From an uncultured Akkermansia sp. (GTDB taxonomy: Bacteria > Verrucomicrobiota > Verrucomicrobiia > Verrucomicrobiales > Akkermansiaceae), in the NCBI GenBank assembly GCA_904501975.1, contig CAJGCZ010000001.1, positions 1 to 64,000 on the forward strand: a stretch of 64,000 bases of DNA. The letters are read 5' to 3'. The notes under the pieces are model-generated. The model was not told the DNA's origin. It saw nothing but the letters and a program-made list of their open reading frames with translations, and did not search any database. The translations under genes were made by a program, and so were the position numbers. Shown here one piece after another: positions 7,458 through 16,241 of the stretch. The stretch's first letter is position 1, and each line of letters starts with the position of its first letter.

Positions 7458-8918
7458 TTAATGACGATGTTGCAATTTGACTGCTTTAATGATGGGCTGC
7501 ATGTGTGCGCTGATGGCAGGTTCTTTCATGAAAACGCCCGGTAATTGCGGATAGGCCTTAAATAATTTGGACCACGTTTGCAGGGCGTGGTGTGTGGTAT
7601 TGGTGTGAATCCACTCATCGAGGGGATACTCCTGCAAAACGCGCTTCATGTAGTAGGTGCTCAGCATGGCATCAGATACGCCAAGGGAATCCGAATGCCG
7701 TAGCAGAAGTTGCAGCTCTTCTGCATGGCCGGATGTCATGCTGTCTGCTTTATCCAAGCGATGAATACACTCTATAAGTAGTTCATGCTCGGTATTTTGA
7801 TGGCGTTTCAATAACGCCTCCAACTTATGGAAATCGTCATCTCCCGCTGTTTTGTTTTTGATGATTTCAGCAAATCGTTGGTATGAGTAGCTGGTGATTT
7901 CCGTGTCTGCCACACTCTCCGGTACATCGTCTGAGGCAAAATCTACAAAGCTGCTTACGCTTATGTAGACCAGCAACAGAAGGACAAATAATGCGGCTAT
8001 GTATTTTGAGCTGCGAATATTCGGGTGCTCAGGTGAATCGATATCAAATGTTTCATAATCGGGAGCCTCCACATATTTGTAAGGCTCTGCGTATGCCTCT
8101 GACTGTGTCGCTGTAAAATGCGGTGTAGCAGAGGAAACATGCGGATAGGCGCCGGGTTCACATACCTCAGACTCCGCTTGCTCAAATTCCGCATACTCCA
8201 TGTCCGAACTGATTTTCAAAATGGTACAAGAAGTATCACGGGATTGTGCTGCTTCCAGCTCGGTCTCCGTGTATACTACCACAATGTCCGCGGCGGTGCC
8301 GGGTGTGGTTGAAAATGATTTTCCCCAGCCGCGATAATTAGTAAGCCACATGCTTTCATGCATGAGTAAGAGGGCGTCTTGAGCGCTTGATTCCCGAGGC
8401 ATTTTTAGGGCACACTTTGCAGCGTAGCTGGCAGAAATTAATGATTTAACATTACTTTTGTGCCCGGTCATGCGCTTCCAAGTGTCCTGCGTGGAAGCAT
8501 CCGGAATGGAAGATGCCGTCAGTTTGGGGGTGCCCTCAATATACTGAGGATAGGGGGCAGCTATGGGCTTGCGATACCAGAAATCGATATTGTTGAGCGC
8601 CAAGCACAAGCCGGCAGGAGTGGGGCGCGATGCATTTTTTTGCATGGCCGATACTTCTTCTGCGGTGAGTACGAGGGAATGCTCAAGCCCCAGCTGCTCA
8701 TTAAGCGGGCTTAATGCTGTGAGAATATGATAATTAGCGCCACCTTGGAGCTGTACGATGTGGTAATGATAATTTGGGGCGGGGTGGAGCATCGAGCAGG
8801 GGCCACCCCGAAGTTTGTGCAGCAGAGGCTCCGGTATGTCAGCACTCTGAGCAAGCACCTTGTAAGAGGTGTTGCCCTCAGATTCTACCGAGCAGAGACT
8901 GACTAATTGATATGACAT
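7458..8918 (-). CDS. GAP1-like (GTPase-associated protein) with one membrane segment
   Basis: A 486-aa protein. Residues 1-220 resemble, by pattern only, the N-terminal part of GTPase-associated protein 1 (GAP1) of bacterial conflict and signalling systems: an opening strand ending in YKVLAQSADIP, a segment LGLEHSLVLTAEEV, and a later GWGKSFSTTP, comparable to the W-x-x-T/S-F-S/T core of that family. A low-complexity acidic linker (about 230-300) leads to one membrane segment at about 305-325 (YIAALFVLLLLVYISV) and a helical C-terminal domain of 160 residues. It lies between the 709-aa protein (8 nt) and the GTPase gene (12 nt), which supports the GAP1 idea because GAP1 proteins are found beside such GTPases. 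The assignment needs a profile search. Confidence 0.5.
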   Translation of the reverse strand: MSYQLVSLCSVESEGNTSYKVLAQSADIPEPLLHKLRGGPCSMLHPAPNYHYHIVQLQGGANYHILTALSPLNEQLGLEHSLVLTAEEVSAMQKNASRPTPAGLCLALNNIDFWYRKPIAAPYPQYIEGTPKLTASSIPDASTQDTWKRMTGHKSNVKSLISASYAAKCALKMPRESSAQDALLLMHESMWLTNYRGWGKSFSTTPGTAADIVVVYTETELEAAQSRDTSCTILKISSDMEYAEFEQAESEVCEPGAYPHVSSATPHFTATQSEAYAEPYKYVEAPDYETFDIDSPEHPNIRSSKYIAALFVLLLLVYISVSSFVDFASDDVPESVADTEITSYSYQRFAEIIKNKTAGDDDFHKLEALLKRHQNTEHELLIECIHRLDKADSMTSGHAEELQLLLRHSDSLGVSDAMLSTYYMKRVLQEYPLDEWIHTNTTHHALQTWSKLFKAYPQLPGVFMKEPAISAHMQPIIKAVKLQHRH

Positions 8919-8930
8919 GGGGGGGAACGA

Positions 8931-10664
8931 TTACACATCCGGGAAGAGGCCGCACTCCTCTTGTTGCAATAACCAAAGTGCCGGATCCGTTACATGGAAG
9001 GGGGTTAATTTACCGTCTTCGGGTGCTGCAAACATATCGCCTGTTAACTCGTCCAAGTATGCTTCCGGGGCTTCGCCATACGACGAAACAGCAAAGTAGC
9101 ATACTTTGTTAGAAATAGCCTCAGCGTTGGTGCAGATTTCGGGCACGAGATGGAAGAGCAAATCTCTGATTCTGGCCGAGTTGGCAAGAATATTATCGTA
9201 CTTAAGCCTTCCGTTGCGCACTGTTGGCAGAAGCGGCTCCGGCCCCAGAAGCTCCTTCCAGATATCCCACTTGCTGACGACTACGGCGATGGGGATATCC
9301 ATTTTCTCTCCCGGCGGCATGTTGTACATTTGGCGCAGCTTAATGTCGATATCCGACAATATGAGAGACTGGCGGCACACCGCTTTAGACGGAGCGCCGG
9401 CGACTAAGGAATTAAAACCGGTAATGATATCGCGGAAGGCCGGTTCCAAGCAGGGATCAAACAGGCAGAACAAGGCATCTACTCCGCGCAATGAATCATT
9501 ATCAAACGGGGTGGAGGTAGCGGGATGATTGCCGCATTCGCATGCGCCATCGTAAAAGATGAGCGAGTGCGCGGATGATTGCTTGTTGAGTGTGAAGATA
9601 AAGGGATTAGAAATCTTCTCGTATACATTATTGCGCCAGACGGAGCGTCTTAATTGCCCGTGTAGGTAGTCGCGGCCCTCTCTGAATTCTTCTGCAGTCG
9701 AGGAATAAAAGACACGAATGCGCATGTTGTTTAATGCTGCATTGTTTTCCGGGTCGGCATCGCGGAAGGGGATGTTGAAATCTCGCGGCATCTCGCGCTC
9801 CATTTGGTGAACGACGGAAGCTAAATAATAGGCTTTACCAGAGGAGGGAACACCAATGATAGCAATGCGGTGGTGTTGCGTTTGCTCAAAGAAGGGGGGC
9901 AGCTTATGGTGGCAAACCGGGCATGCAAACTCACTGCATATTGCCCCCATGTCATCCATGACTTGACCCTTCGTGTTCTTGTTTGCCGGGATAAAACGCT
10001 TCATAGCGTTTTCGCCGAGGATAGAATCGCCCATCAACTGAGGGTGAACAGCAATTGCCAGCGCTTCTCTGGGAACAAAACACTCGCGACAGGAAGGACA
10101 GCAAAAACCGTCTTTCACATTGTTCTTTACCTTGTATGATGTATGGGCGAGCTCATTGCCGGTATTAATGAAATCTGCCACTTCACGCAGGTCTCCCAAC
10201 CGGTAGGCATTATGCTCCAGCCCCTGGAAGGTGGCTAAAACACAATCATCGTAGGTGCGGCACGTTTTCAGGAGTTGCGAGAGCTCAATGGCGTCGCTCC
10301 ACTCATCCTTCTCCGGATGATAAACATACCAGCAATTAGAATCGAACGCGCCGAAATTGGGGCGCGATTCTTCATCTCCGAACCAAGCAATAAAGCATCC
10401 GCCGCTCAAAACAAAGAGATAGATACGGTTGGGTTTGATATGAGCTGTTTCTGCCATATCATTACCGTTGATGGAGTAGCGTGCTACCTTGTTGTGCAGA
10501 AAGAAGCGGCACACGCCATTGCGCTGGGCAAAAACGCCGGATATCTCCGCCTTAGTTTTAATGCGAAAGGTGTTCTGTTTTCCTGAACCGATTGCCATAA
10601 AATCACCATCGGAAACGCGGAGTTTTCCGGTCAGGCAATCATAAATATATAATTGATTTTTCAT
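8931..10664 (-). CDS. P-loop GTPase with N-terminal FHA-like domain and zinc ribbons
   Basis: A 577-aa cytosolic protein. Residues 1-100 form a beta-rich segment with an FHA-like feel (DGDFMAIGSGKQNTFRI at about 19-35). Four zinc-binding cysteines follow in two pairs, CCPSCRECF at about 188 and ACPVCHHK at about 247. They precede a P-loop, IGVPSSGKAYYL, at about 270-281, with SSGK in place of the common GKS/T ending. A Walker-B-like strand LIFYDGACE is near 368, and VSKWD near 463 corresponds to the G4 motif NKxD. This order matches TRAFAC-type GTPases of GTPase-associated systems. It lies 67 nt after the FHA-ABC transporter gene and 12 nt before the GAP1-like gene. It probably acts as a regulatory switch of the cluster; its cellular role is not known. 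Confidence 0.65.
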   Translation of the reverse strand: MKNQLYIYDCLTGKLRVSDGDFMAIGSGKQNTFRIKTKAEISGVFAQRNGVCRFFLHNKVARYSINGNDMAETAHIKPNRIYLFVLSGGCFIAWFGDEESRPNFGAFDSNCWYVYHPEKDEWSDAIELSQLLKTCRTYDDCVLATFQGLEHNAYRLGDLREVADFINTGNELAHTSYKVKNNVKDGFCCPSCRECFVPREALAIAVHPQLMGDSILGENAMKRFIPANKNTKGQVMDDMGAICSEFACPVCHHKLPPFFEQTQHHRIAIIGVPSSGKAYYLASVVHQMEREMPRDFNIPFRDADPENNAALNNMRIRVFYSSTAEEFREGRDYLHGQLRRSVWRNNVYEKISNPFIFTLNKQSSAHSLIFYDGACECGNHPATSTPFDNDSLRGVDALFCLFDPCLEPAFRDIITGFNSLVAGAPSKAVCRQSLILSDIDIKLRQMYNMPPGEKMDIPIAVVVSKWDIWKELLGPEPLLPTVRNGRLKYDNILANSARIRDLLFHLVPEICTNAEAISNKVCYFAVSSYGEAPEAYLDELTGDMFAAPEDGKLTPFHVTDPALWLLQQEECGLFPDV

Positions 10665-10731
10665 GTATCAGGTGCTGCGGAGATATGGATGACAATAGCA
10701 CATCTTTTATCTTGCGTCAAGATATTCCTTG

Positions 10732-13700
10732 TTAATCGCGTCGGCAGATTTGCTTCAATCTTAACCACGCGACAAGGATGGGGCATAAGCCCATGAAGGC
10801 TAAATAGAAAACATTGCGCTTGTGGGTGGAAACAGAGCCTGATTCTGTTTGTTGATTCATTTCTCCAAACGGCGCCGGCTGACGCGGCGCAAGGAAGAAT
10901 CCTCGGTGCTCGGAAATGCGGTCGTCTTTGCGTGCCAGGTTAACGCCCTCGCCCAGCTCAATTAACTTATGATTGGTAAAGAATCGTTCAACTGCATGGC
11001 CGTAATCTTCGGGACGCTTTTCCAGTTTATCAATCAGAATATCAATTAATTCCTGATTGTACGTTAATGCGGCTTTGCGGGTGAGTCGCAGGATGTCGCG
11101 AGCCTCATCCGTTGTTTTAGCCTCAGCATTAATCAGAAGGATAGCATCGCGCACTTGTTTCAGCTTATTATTAGCGGCTGTATAGCGTTTGCGTACTTTC
11201 TTGAGCTCCGTAGCATTTGCACCGGCTTCCTGCATTTCGTTGTATACGCGCTTGAGCGTATCCACCTCGGACTTCAAACGGTGCATTTGCTTCTCGATGC
11301 GCTTGAACTCAACCTCCCACAAGTTGTAGTGGTTTTGGGTCACGAACATCATCTCAAAGGAATAACGCAGGGGGCAGAACTCGGCAATTAAGGGAACAGG
11401 TTTGGTCTTGATTTCATGCGTTACTTTGTCCTGGTATGCCACTCGGTGGCGTAATTTGTTGAGTGTGTCCGTGACAAACTCCGGAACAAAAGAGGGCATA
11501 TCGGGGCAGAACTCATTCATATCCTCAAAGCGAATGAGCGCTCCGGCTAACAAAATTTGCGGTACTAAGAGCAGGGGAACTATATTTAATGCAGCGCGTT
11601 CCGTTTTTACAATGGCAGATACCATCAGAGACAGGGCAATACCAATGAAGGCGGTAAGCACCATGATGCCGAAGTATGGCCAGAACATGCTCTGTATCTC
11701 TAAAATAGCATTGCTCACCATGAGGTATAGCGCGCATTGTAAGGCCGCAATGCCTGTAAGCACCAATACTTTAGCTAAAAGATACCCGGGAATGAATAAA
11801 CGGTAATTGCTTTCGCGGCGTATTAATTGGCGGTCGCGTATAATCTCACATGCCGAGCCGGTGAGCCCGAAGAACATGGCAAGCACCAAGGATAAGAAAA
11901 GATACTCGCAAATGTGCAGAGAATCGTAGAAGATGTATTCATCGCCTCCGGAGGAGCGTAGGGTGCCGGCAATAAGCAGTGCCAGTACGGGAGCCTCCAA
12001 CAGCATGGCATACAAACTGAGTCTGCTACGTAAGCGCCCGAGCCAGGTTCTGACAAACCAGAGGGAGAATAAGCGCCATAGTTCTATGACGGAGCGGCAC
12101 TGCGTTTGGGGGATGCTTCTTCCCTCGATGGGGGTGATGTCAACTTGTTTTTTACGGCTGTAGAGGTGCTTCTCAAAGCGCTCCTGCCACATGTCTGCAC
12201 TGGGTAATTGGTGATTGCCCAAGCGGCGGAAGGGGGCGGCCATGACTTCAAAGGCGTATTCGGCGCCACCGGCTGCTTTGGCTTCGCGCGATACATGCAA
12301 GCCAAGCTCGATAGCCGAATTACGGAAGTAATCTTTCATTTCTCCCGGTGTTCCCCAGAATGCCATTTGGCCGTGTGAGTTCAACACCATGACCTTAGAG
12401 AAATGATTGAGAATCGTTTGCGAGGGGCGATGTAAGGAGCATATCACAATGCGCCCTGCAGCCATGTTGTGTAGTGTGTCGATAACGCGCTCTGCATCAG
12501 ACGAAGCTAGTCCGCTGATGGGTTCATCTATCAGGAATACTTCGGAGGTGCCGGTGAGATCTAAAGCCAAATTGAGACGCGTACGTTCACCATCGGAGAG
12601 GGAGCGTTCTCCCTTGCGGCCGACTCGCCTGTTGGAAAGAGCGGATAGGCCTACAAAGTTGAGCACGGCTTGTACTCGGCGACGGCGATCCGGTGCGGTT
12701 AATCGCGGACGGCGAGCAACAGATGCTTGGTAAACATGCTCGCCTACTGTTAAACCTTCATCCAAAATATCCTCTCTGGGAATGAAGGCAATATGCTGCC
12801 TGAGATTTGCAGAAGATGTTGTTAGGCGTTCGTTGTTATAGTATATAGAGCCAATGGAAGGCTCTAAATGGCCGGCGAGCATGCTGAGCAGTGTGCTTTT
12901 GCCGGAGCCGCTTGGGCCGAGGATACAGGCCATTTCTCCACGCCGGAGAGAAAAGTCGATATTATCCACGACACGCCCGGCGCGCACAAAGTCTTTGGAC
13001 AAACCCTGAACTTTCAGCTCGCTGATAAGAGCTGTTTCTTCATCCAACACGCCTGCTTCAAAGCGACAGCGTAAGTATTGAATGGAACCGAGCCCGATTA
13101 AATCTCCGTCCTTAAGTGTAACAGTGTTTTCTTTAAGCGGGGTGCCGTTAACGGAAACGGAGTGGCGATAGCCTTCAATCAGTTTAAGTTTACCGCTGTT
13201 ATTGGCGCGAGAGTAACTTACCTCCAGAATGAAGCCGGGAGCCAAGCCCGGAGATAGCATGAGCGCCCCGTGCTTGTTCACATACGGCAGGTTCGTGACA
13301 AGAATTTTGCGACTTTCCGGCGCTAATTGATAACTTCTTCCGGCCGCTTCCGTTTCATGCAATTCCGCCAAGCAGTATGGTCCAAGTCCATTGACGGTGA
13401 AGGGGGTGTAGTAGGTTGTGCAAACTGTGCTGCCATCATAAAGTCGCTCGCCGTCTAAATAGAACTCGGCATCTTTATTGAGTAGCTCAATTTCAACATG
13501 TACACCAAAACGAAGCTTCGCAATGCAGTTTTTGAGACGATGTTTGGACACGCTCACATCATCCCCATCGGCATGTAAGTACGAGATAAAGACTGTTTTG
13601 GAATAGTACGATTGAATGAAGGTGCGTATGATATTGTAATTGAGGCTTCCTCCTTTTAATTCAATGTACTGCCCCGGAGATAGAATCTGCATATCGCCCT

Positions 13701-14382
13701 TGTACAACACGCGGCCATGGAATGTGAGAGGCGTGGGGGAATCATTGACGATAAGCAACACGTGAGCACAGCTCAGAGCGCGGAATCGGACTGCCGAGTC
13801 TTCCGGTGAAAGGGTGATGTTGGCATAGGTAACATCCGGCGAAAAACGCAAACATTCAATAGGCGAGGCGGCTAAAAGCCCGGGGGTTTCTATGAGCTTT
13901 TCCAGAATGGCCGCGTAGCCGGGCAGGTTGAGTCCGTCTGTAACTTTGCTGAATAGGCTGGGGTTTGTTAAATCGCCGCCAACGCGGTACAGCATGTTCT
14001 GAATTTCCAAGGACAGAGCCACACGCTCTGCAATGGTTCTGTTGGCCGCAGCCAAGGCCAAGGCTTCTGTGAGGGAGTGGCGTGCTTTGTATGTTTCTTG
14101 GAATCGCTCAGCAAGCCAGCTGTGCTCAACATTCGGAAAGTCATAGCGCAGCATGTCCATGGTGGTATCCATGTCATCCATGCCGATACCTTCGACTCGC
14201 GACATAATTGTTGCGAATAGGTCGATAACAACTGTTGCATGGGCGCGGCGAGACTCATCACGCGCGGCTAAGCGCGTGGGCTCCTCTGTAGACAAATTGA
14301 TTAATTTGCTACGTAAATGGCGTATGTACCTCTTAGTACCTTGGGCAATTTTGGTGCCTAATTCTGATAGAAACTGCATCAT
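10732..14382 (-). CDS. FHA domain-ABC transporter fusion (ATPase plus permease)
   Basis: A 1216-aa single-chain transporter. Regions in order: an all-helical N-terminal domain (about 40-165) that may be TerB-like; a beta-rich stretch (170-380) that may hold one FHA-like fold; a clear FHA domain (about 385-440, with SVNGTPLKENTVTLKDGDLI); an ABC ATPase (Walker A GPSGSGKST at 489, signature LSDGER at 595, Walker B VFLIDEP at 615, His of the H-loop in SLHRPS at 649); ABC2-type membrane segments (about 790-950); a charged coiled coil (about 1020-1085); and a final membrane segment (about 1190-1207). FHA domains bind phosphothreonine peptides, so activity is probably phosphorylation-controlled as in mycobacterial Rv1747. 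Substrate unknown. It overlaps the YkgJ-like gene by 4 nt. Confidence 0.85.
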   Translation of the reverse strand: MMQFLSELGTKIAQGTKRYIRHLRSKLINLSTEEPTRLAARDESRRAHATVVIDLFATIMSRVEGIGMDDMDTTMDMLRYDFPNVEHSWLAERFQETYKARHSLTEALALAAANRTIAERVALSLEIQNMLYRVGGDLTNPSLFSKVTDGLNLPGYAAILEKLIETPGLLAASPIECLRFSPDVTYANITLSPEDSAVRFRALSCAHVLLIVNDSPTPLTFHGRVLYKGDMQILSPGQYIELKGGSLNYNIIRTFIQSYYSKTVFISYLHADGDDVSVSKHRLKNCIAKLRFGVHVEIELLNKDAEFYLDGERLYDGSTVCTTYYTPFTVNGLGPYCLAELHETEAAGRSYQLAPESRKILVTNLPYVNKHGALMLSPGLAPGFILEVSYSRANNSGKLKLIEGYRHSVSVNGTPLKENTVTLKDGDLIGLGSIQYLRCRFEAGVLDEETALISELKVQGLSKDFVRAGRVVDNIDFSLRRGEMACILGPSGSGKSTLLSMLAGHLEPSIGSIYYNNERLTTSSANLRQHIAFIPREDILDEGLTVGEHVYQASVARRPRLTAPDRRRRVQAVLNFVGLSALSNRRVGRKGERSLSDGERTRLNLALDLTGTSEVFLIDEPISGLASSDAERVIDTLHNMAAGRIVICSLHRPSQTILNHFSKVMVLNSHGQMAFWGTPGEMKDYFRNSAIELGLHVSREAKAAGGAEYAFEVMAAPFRRLGNHQLPSADMWQERFEKHLYSRKKQVDITPIEGRSIPQTQCRSVIELWRLFSLWFVRTWLGRLRSRLSLYAMLLEAPVLALLIAGTLRSSGGDEYIFYDSLHICEYLFLSLVLAMFFGLTGSACEIIRDRQLIRRESNYRLFIPGYLLAKVLVLTGIAALQCALYLMVSNAILEIQSMFWPYFGIMVLTAFIGIALSLMVSAIVKTERAALNIVPLLLVPQILLAGALIRFEDMNEFCPDMPSFVPEFVTDTLNKLRHRVAYQDKVTHEIKTKPVPLIAEFCPLRYSFEMMFVTQNHYNLWEVEFKRIEKQMHRLKSEVDTLKRVYNEMQEAGANATELKKVRKRYTAANNKLKQVRDAILLINAEAKTTDEARDILRLTRKAALTYNQELIDILIDKLEKRPEDYGHAVERFFTNHKLIELGEGVNLARKDDRISEHRGFFLAPRQPAPFGEMNQQTESGSVSTHKRNVFYLAFMGLCPILVAWLRLKQICRRD

Positions 14383-14720
14383 TCTCCGGGCGTGTAGCTC
14401 GTTTTACCTGCTCCGGGGCAGCGGTTTTCCCATCCGGGGAAGTTCCACTTGTAGGGGAAATCGCGGCACTGCTGTGGCTTAACAGCCTGTATACGGCATC
14501 CGTTTTCCGTTAGCATAATGCAGGCTCCGTCCTCCGCATCAATGATGGAGAGCCCCTTCCTGTTACGCTGCAAACGACAGTACTGCTCAATAAAGTCCTC
14601 TTCTGTCATTTCTAAGTATGCAGCAATCGCTGTAATATCTTCGTTGGTAACACAAACATCGCCCTCCCATCTGCAACAGGCTCCGCAGCGTTGGCATGTA
14701 TGTATGATTGGTGTATCCAT
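14379..14720 (-). CDS. YkgJ family cysteine cluster protein
   Basis: A 113-aa protein with the Cys pattern of the YkgJ/DUF (zinc- or iron-chelating) family: CQRCGACCRW near residue 9, then C in DGACIML, GCRI and QQCRDFP. Members are small cytosolic proteins proposed to hold metal or an Fe-S cluster, with no established reaction. It overlaps the start of the FHA-ABC gene by 4 nt and lies 21 nt downstream of tsaB, so it joins the tsaB-prmA housekeeping group to the FHA/GTPase block in a single transcription unit. Whether it belongs to that block functionally is not known. Confidence 0.82.
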   Translation of the reverse strand: MDTPIIHTCQRCGACCRWEGDVCVTNEDITAIAAYLEMTEEDFIEQYCRLQRNRKGLSIIDAEDGACIMLTENGCRIQAVKPQQCRDFPYKWNFPGWENRCPGAGKTSYTPGE

Positions 14721-14741
14721 GAATGTTAAGAAGAAAAATGC

Positions 14742-15371
14742 TTATACCTCCCAGGGCTTTCTTTTGGCAGCGGTAATGTGTGGCGGGCGCACATATATAG
14801 GCTCAGCCGATTGGGTGAGAATCGTTTCCTGTTCTTCCGGAGAGAGTTTGAGCCAAGCTTGGGTAATGCTTTCTGCCGTGGGCAGTAATTGATACTGCTT
14901 AGCTGCTAATTGATGTTTTTGTAGAGTCTCCTCAGCTTCCACCGTGGCAATGGTCAGTCCGTTGTCCAATTCCTGCTTTAATTGCTCGATGGTCAAAACT
15001 TCGATAGTTCCGTCGGGGCGTCTGATTGTCCAGCCCCCGCGTTTGGCGTCGGATATAATAGCGGTATTGCTATCACTCAGGCCACACCAAGAGCAGATGG
15101 CGGCAATGCGACTCTCTTTAACCACGGAGATACCCACAGCGGCGGCCAACGCTACACGAATTCCACCGTAGCTACCGGGGCCTGCGCCTACTAAAATCAA
15201 ATCCGGCGCAGTAGGGGTGTCGGGAAGAGATAAGGCTTGCTCCAGAGCGGGAAACAAGAAGGCATCATGGTTTCTTTCTGTTTCCCACGATGTTGAATAA
15301 ACGATTTCTCCATCTCGGCAAACGCAGAGAGAAGCTTTATTTTGAGATGTTTCGATGGTTAGAATATTCAT
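14742..15371 (-). CDS. tsaB: tRNA threonylcarbamoyladenosine biosynthesis protein TsaB
   Basis: A 209-aa ASKHA-fold protein that partners TsaD and TsaE to place threonylcarbamoyl on adenosine 37 of ANN-decoding tRNAs. The N-terminus (MNILTIETSQNKASLCVC) and the motif GAGPGSYGGIRVALAAAVG (the usual GPGSFTGLRIG) are diagnostic. Thr in the SFTGLR part is changed to Gly (SYGGIR). The length is close to the usual 220-230 aa. It overlaps prmA by 4 nt (15368-15371), so the two are translationally coupled. Confidence 0.92.
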   Translation of the reverse strand: MNILTIETSQNKASLCVCRDGEIVYSTSWETERNHDAFLFPALEQALSLPDTPTAPDLILVGAGPGSYGGIRVALAAAVGISVVKESRIAAICSWCGLSDSNTAIISDAKRGGWTIRRPDGTIEVLTIEQLKQELDNGLTIATVEAEETLQKHQLAAKQYQLLPTAESITQAWLKLSPEEQETILTQSAEPIYVRPPHITAAKRKPWEV

Positions 15372-16219
15372 GCTAACACCAGTTTAGCGGTCGTCCATTT
15401 ACCTCGGGAAACAACCTTAATGACTTTTAAGCCTGCTGCTTGCGCCGTATCCAGCGTTTCCTGAGCCTGGGTATTAAGAATACCGGAGATAATGAGAGTG
15501 CTGTTTTCCGGTTTCATGGCAGCAATTAAACGCGGGAAGGCTTTCATGAGCACCGCTGAGAAGAGATTGGCCAAGACGATATCTGCCTGTTCGCCGGGCG
15601 CCGGGCTCCATTCGAAAACATCGGCTTGGAACAGCTCCAAATTCTCCGCACCTCCATTACGCTCAATGTTACGCTCTGCAACTTCCACAGCAATGGGGTC
15701 GAAATCGAAACTAATGGCTTTTTGCGCACCAAGACGCAAGCCGGCCAGCGCCAATACGCCGGTGCCGCAACCGATATCCGTCAGTGTCCACGGGCCTTTG
15801 CGTTGCTTGATTTCATCGCACAGCATGCGCAGGCAAGTGGAGGTGGTTGCATGGTTGCCGGTGCCGAAAGCTCGCTCTGCCGGGAATGTGAGGATAATGC
15901 GGTTAGGGTATTTCTGCTTAAGTTCATCCAGCACAGCCGCATCTGCGGAGGCAGAAATAACCAGTTTATCGCGGATAATCAAAGGAGGGGTGTTCTCCGG
16001 GGCGGTTGCTGCCACCCAGTCTACCGTTTCAACAGATTCCGTTTTTCCACCATAGCAGGCTTGCAAGATGGCCGCTTCCTCTTCGTTTTCCGTGTAAATC
16101 TCAATATTCACGCGCTCAGCATGAAAACCCTCTGAAAAGACAGCTCCGGGCAATTTGCCCACTTTCTGCTGCCACTCATCCTCGTTTGCTTTAGCAATCG
16201 TTTTTTTCCAGACCCACAT
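15368..16219 (-). CDS. prmA: ribosomal protein L11 methyltransferase
   Basis: A 283-aa SAM-dependent methyltransferase that modifies L11. Seen: an N-terminal recognition domain (about 1-110), then ERAFGTGNHATTSTCLRML, the PrmA substrate/SAM signature, then the SAM-binding LTDIGCGTGVLALAGLRLGA, the acidic strand end ISFDFDPIAVE, and VLANLFSAVL in place of the usual ANI/LAxxL. Length is normal. It is immediately upstream of tsaB with a 4-nt overlap and 22 nt downstream of the DUF4340 gene. Confidence 0.93.
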   Translation of the reverse strand: MWVWKKTIAKANEDEWQQKVGKLPGAVFSEGFHAERVNIEIYTENEEEAAILQACYGGKTESVETVDWVAATAPENTPPLIIRDKLVISASADAAVLDELKQKYPNRIILTFPAERAFGTGNHATTSTCLRMLCDEIKQRKGPWTLTDIGCGTGVLALAGLRLGAQKAISFDFDPIAVEVAERNIERNGGAENLELFQADVFEWSPAPGEQADIVLANLFSAVLMKAFPRLIAAMKPENSTLIISGILNTQAQETLDTAQAAGLKVIKVVSRGKWTTAKLVLA

Positions 16220-16241
16220 AATTAAGAGTACGATTTAGAGT

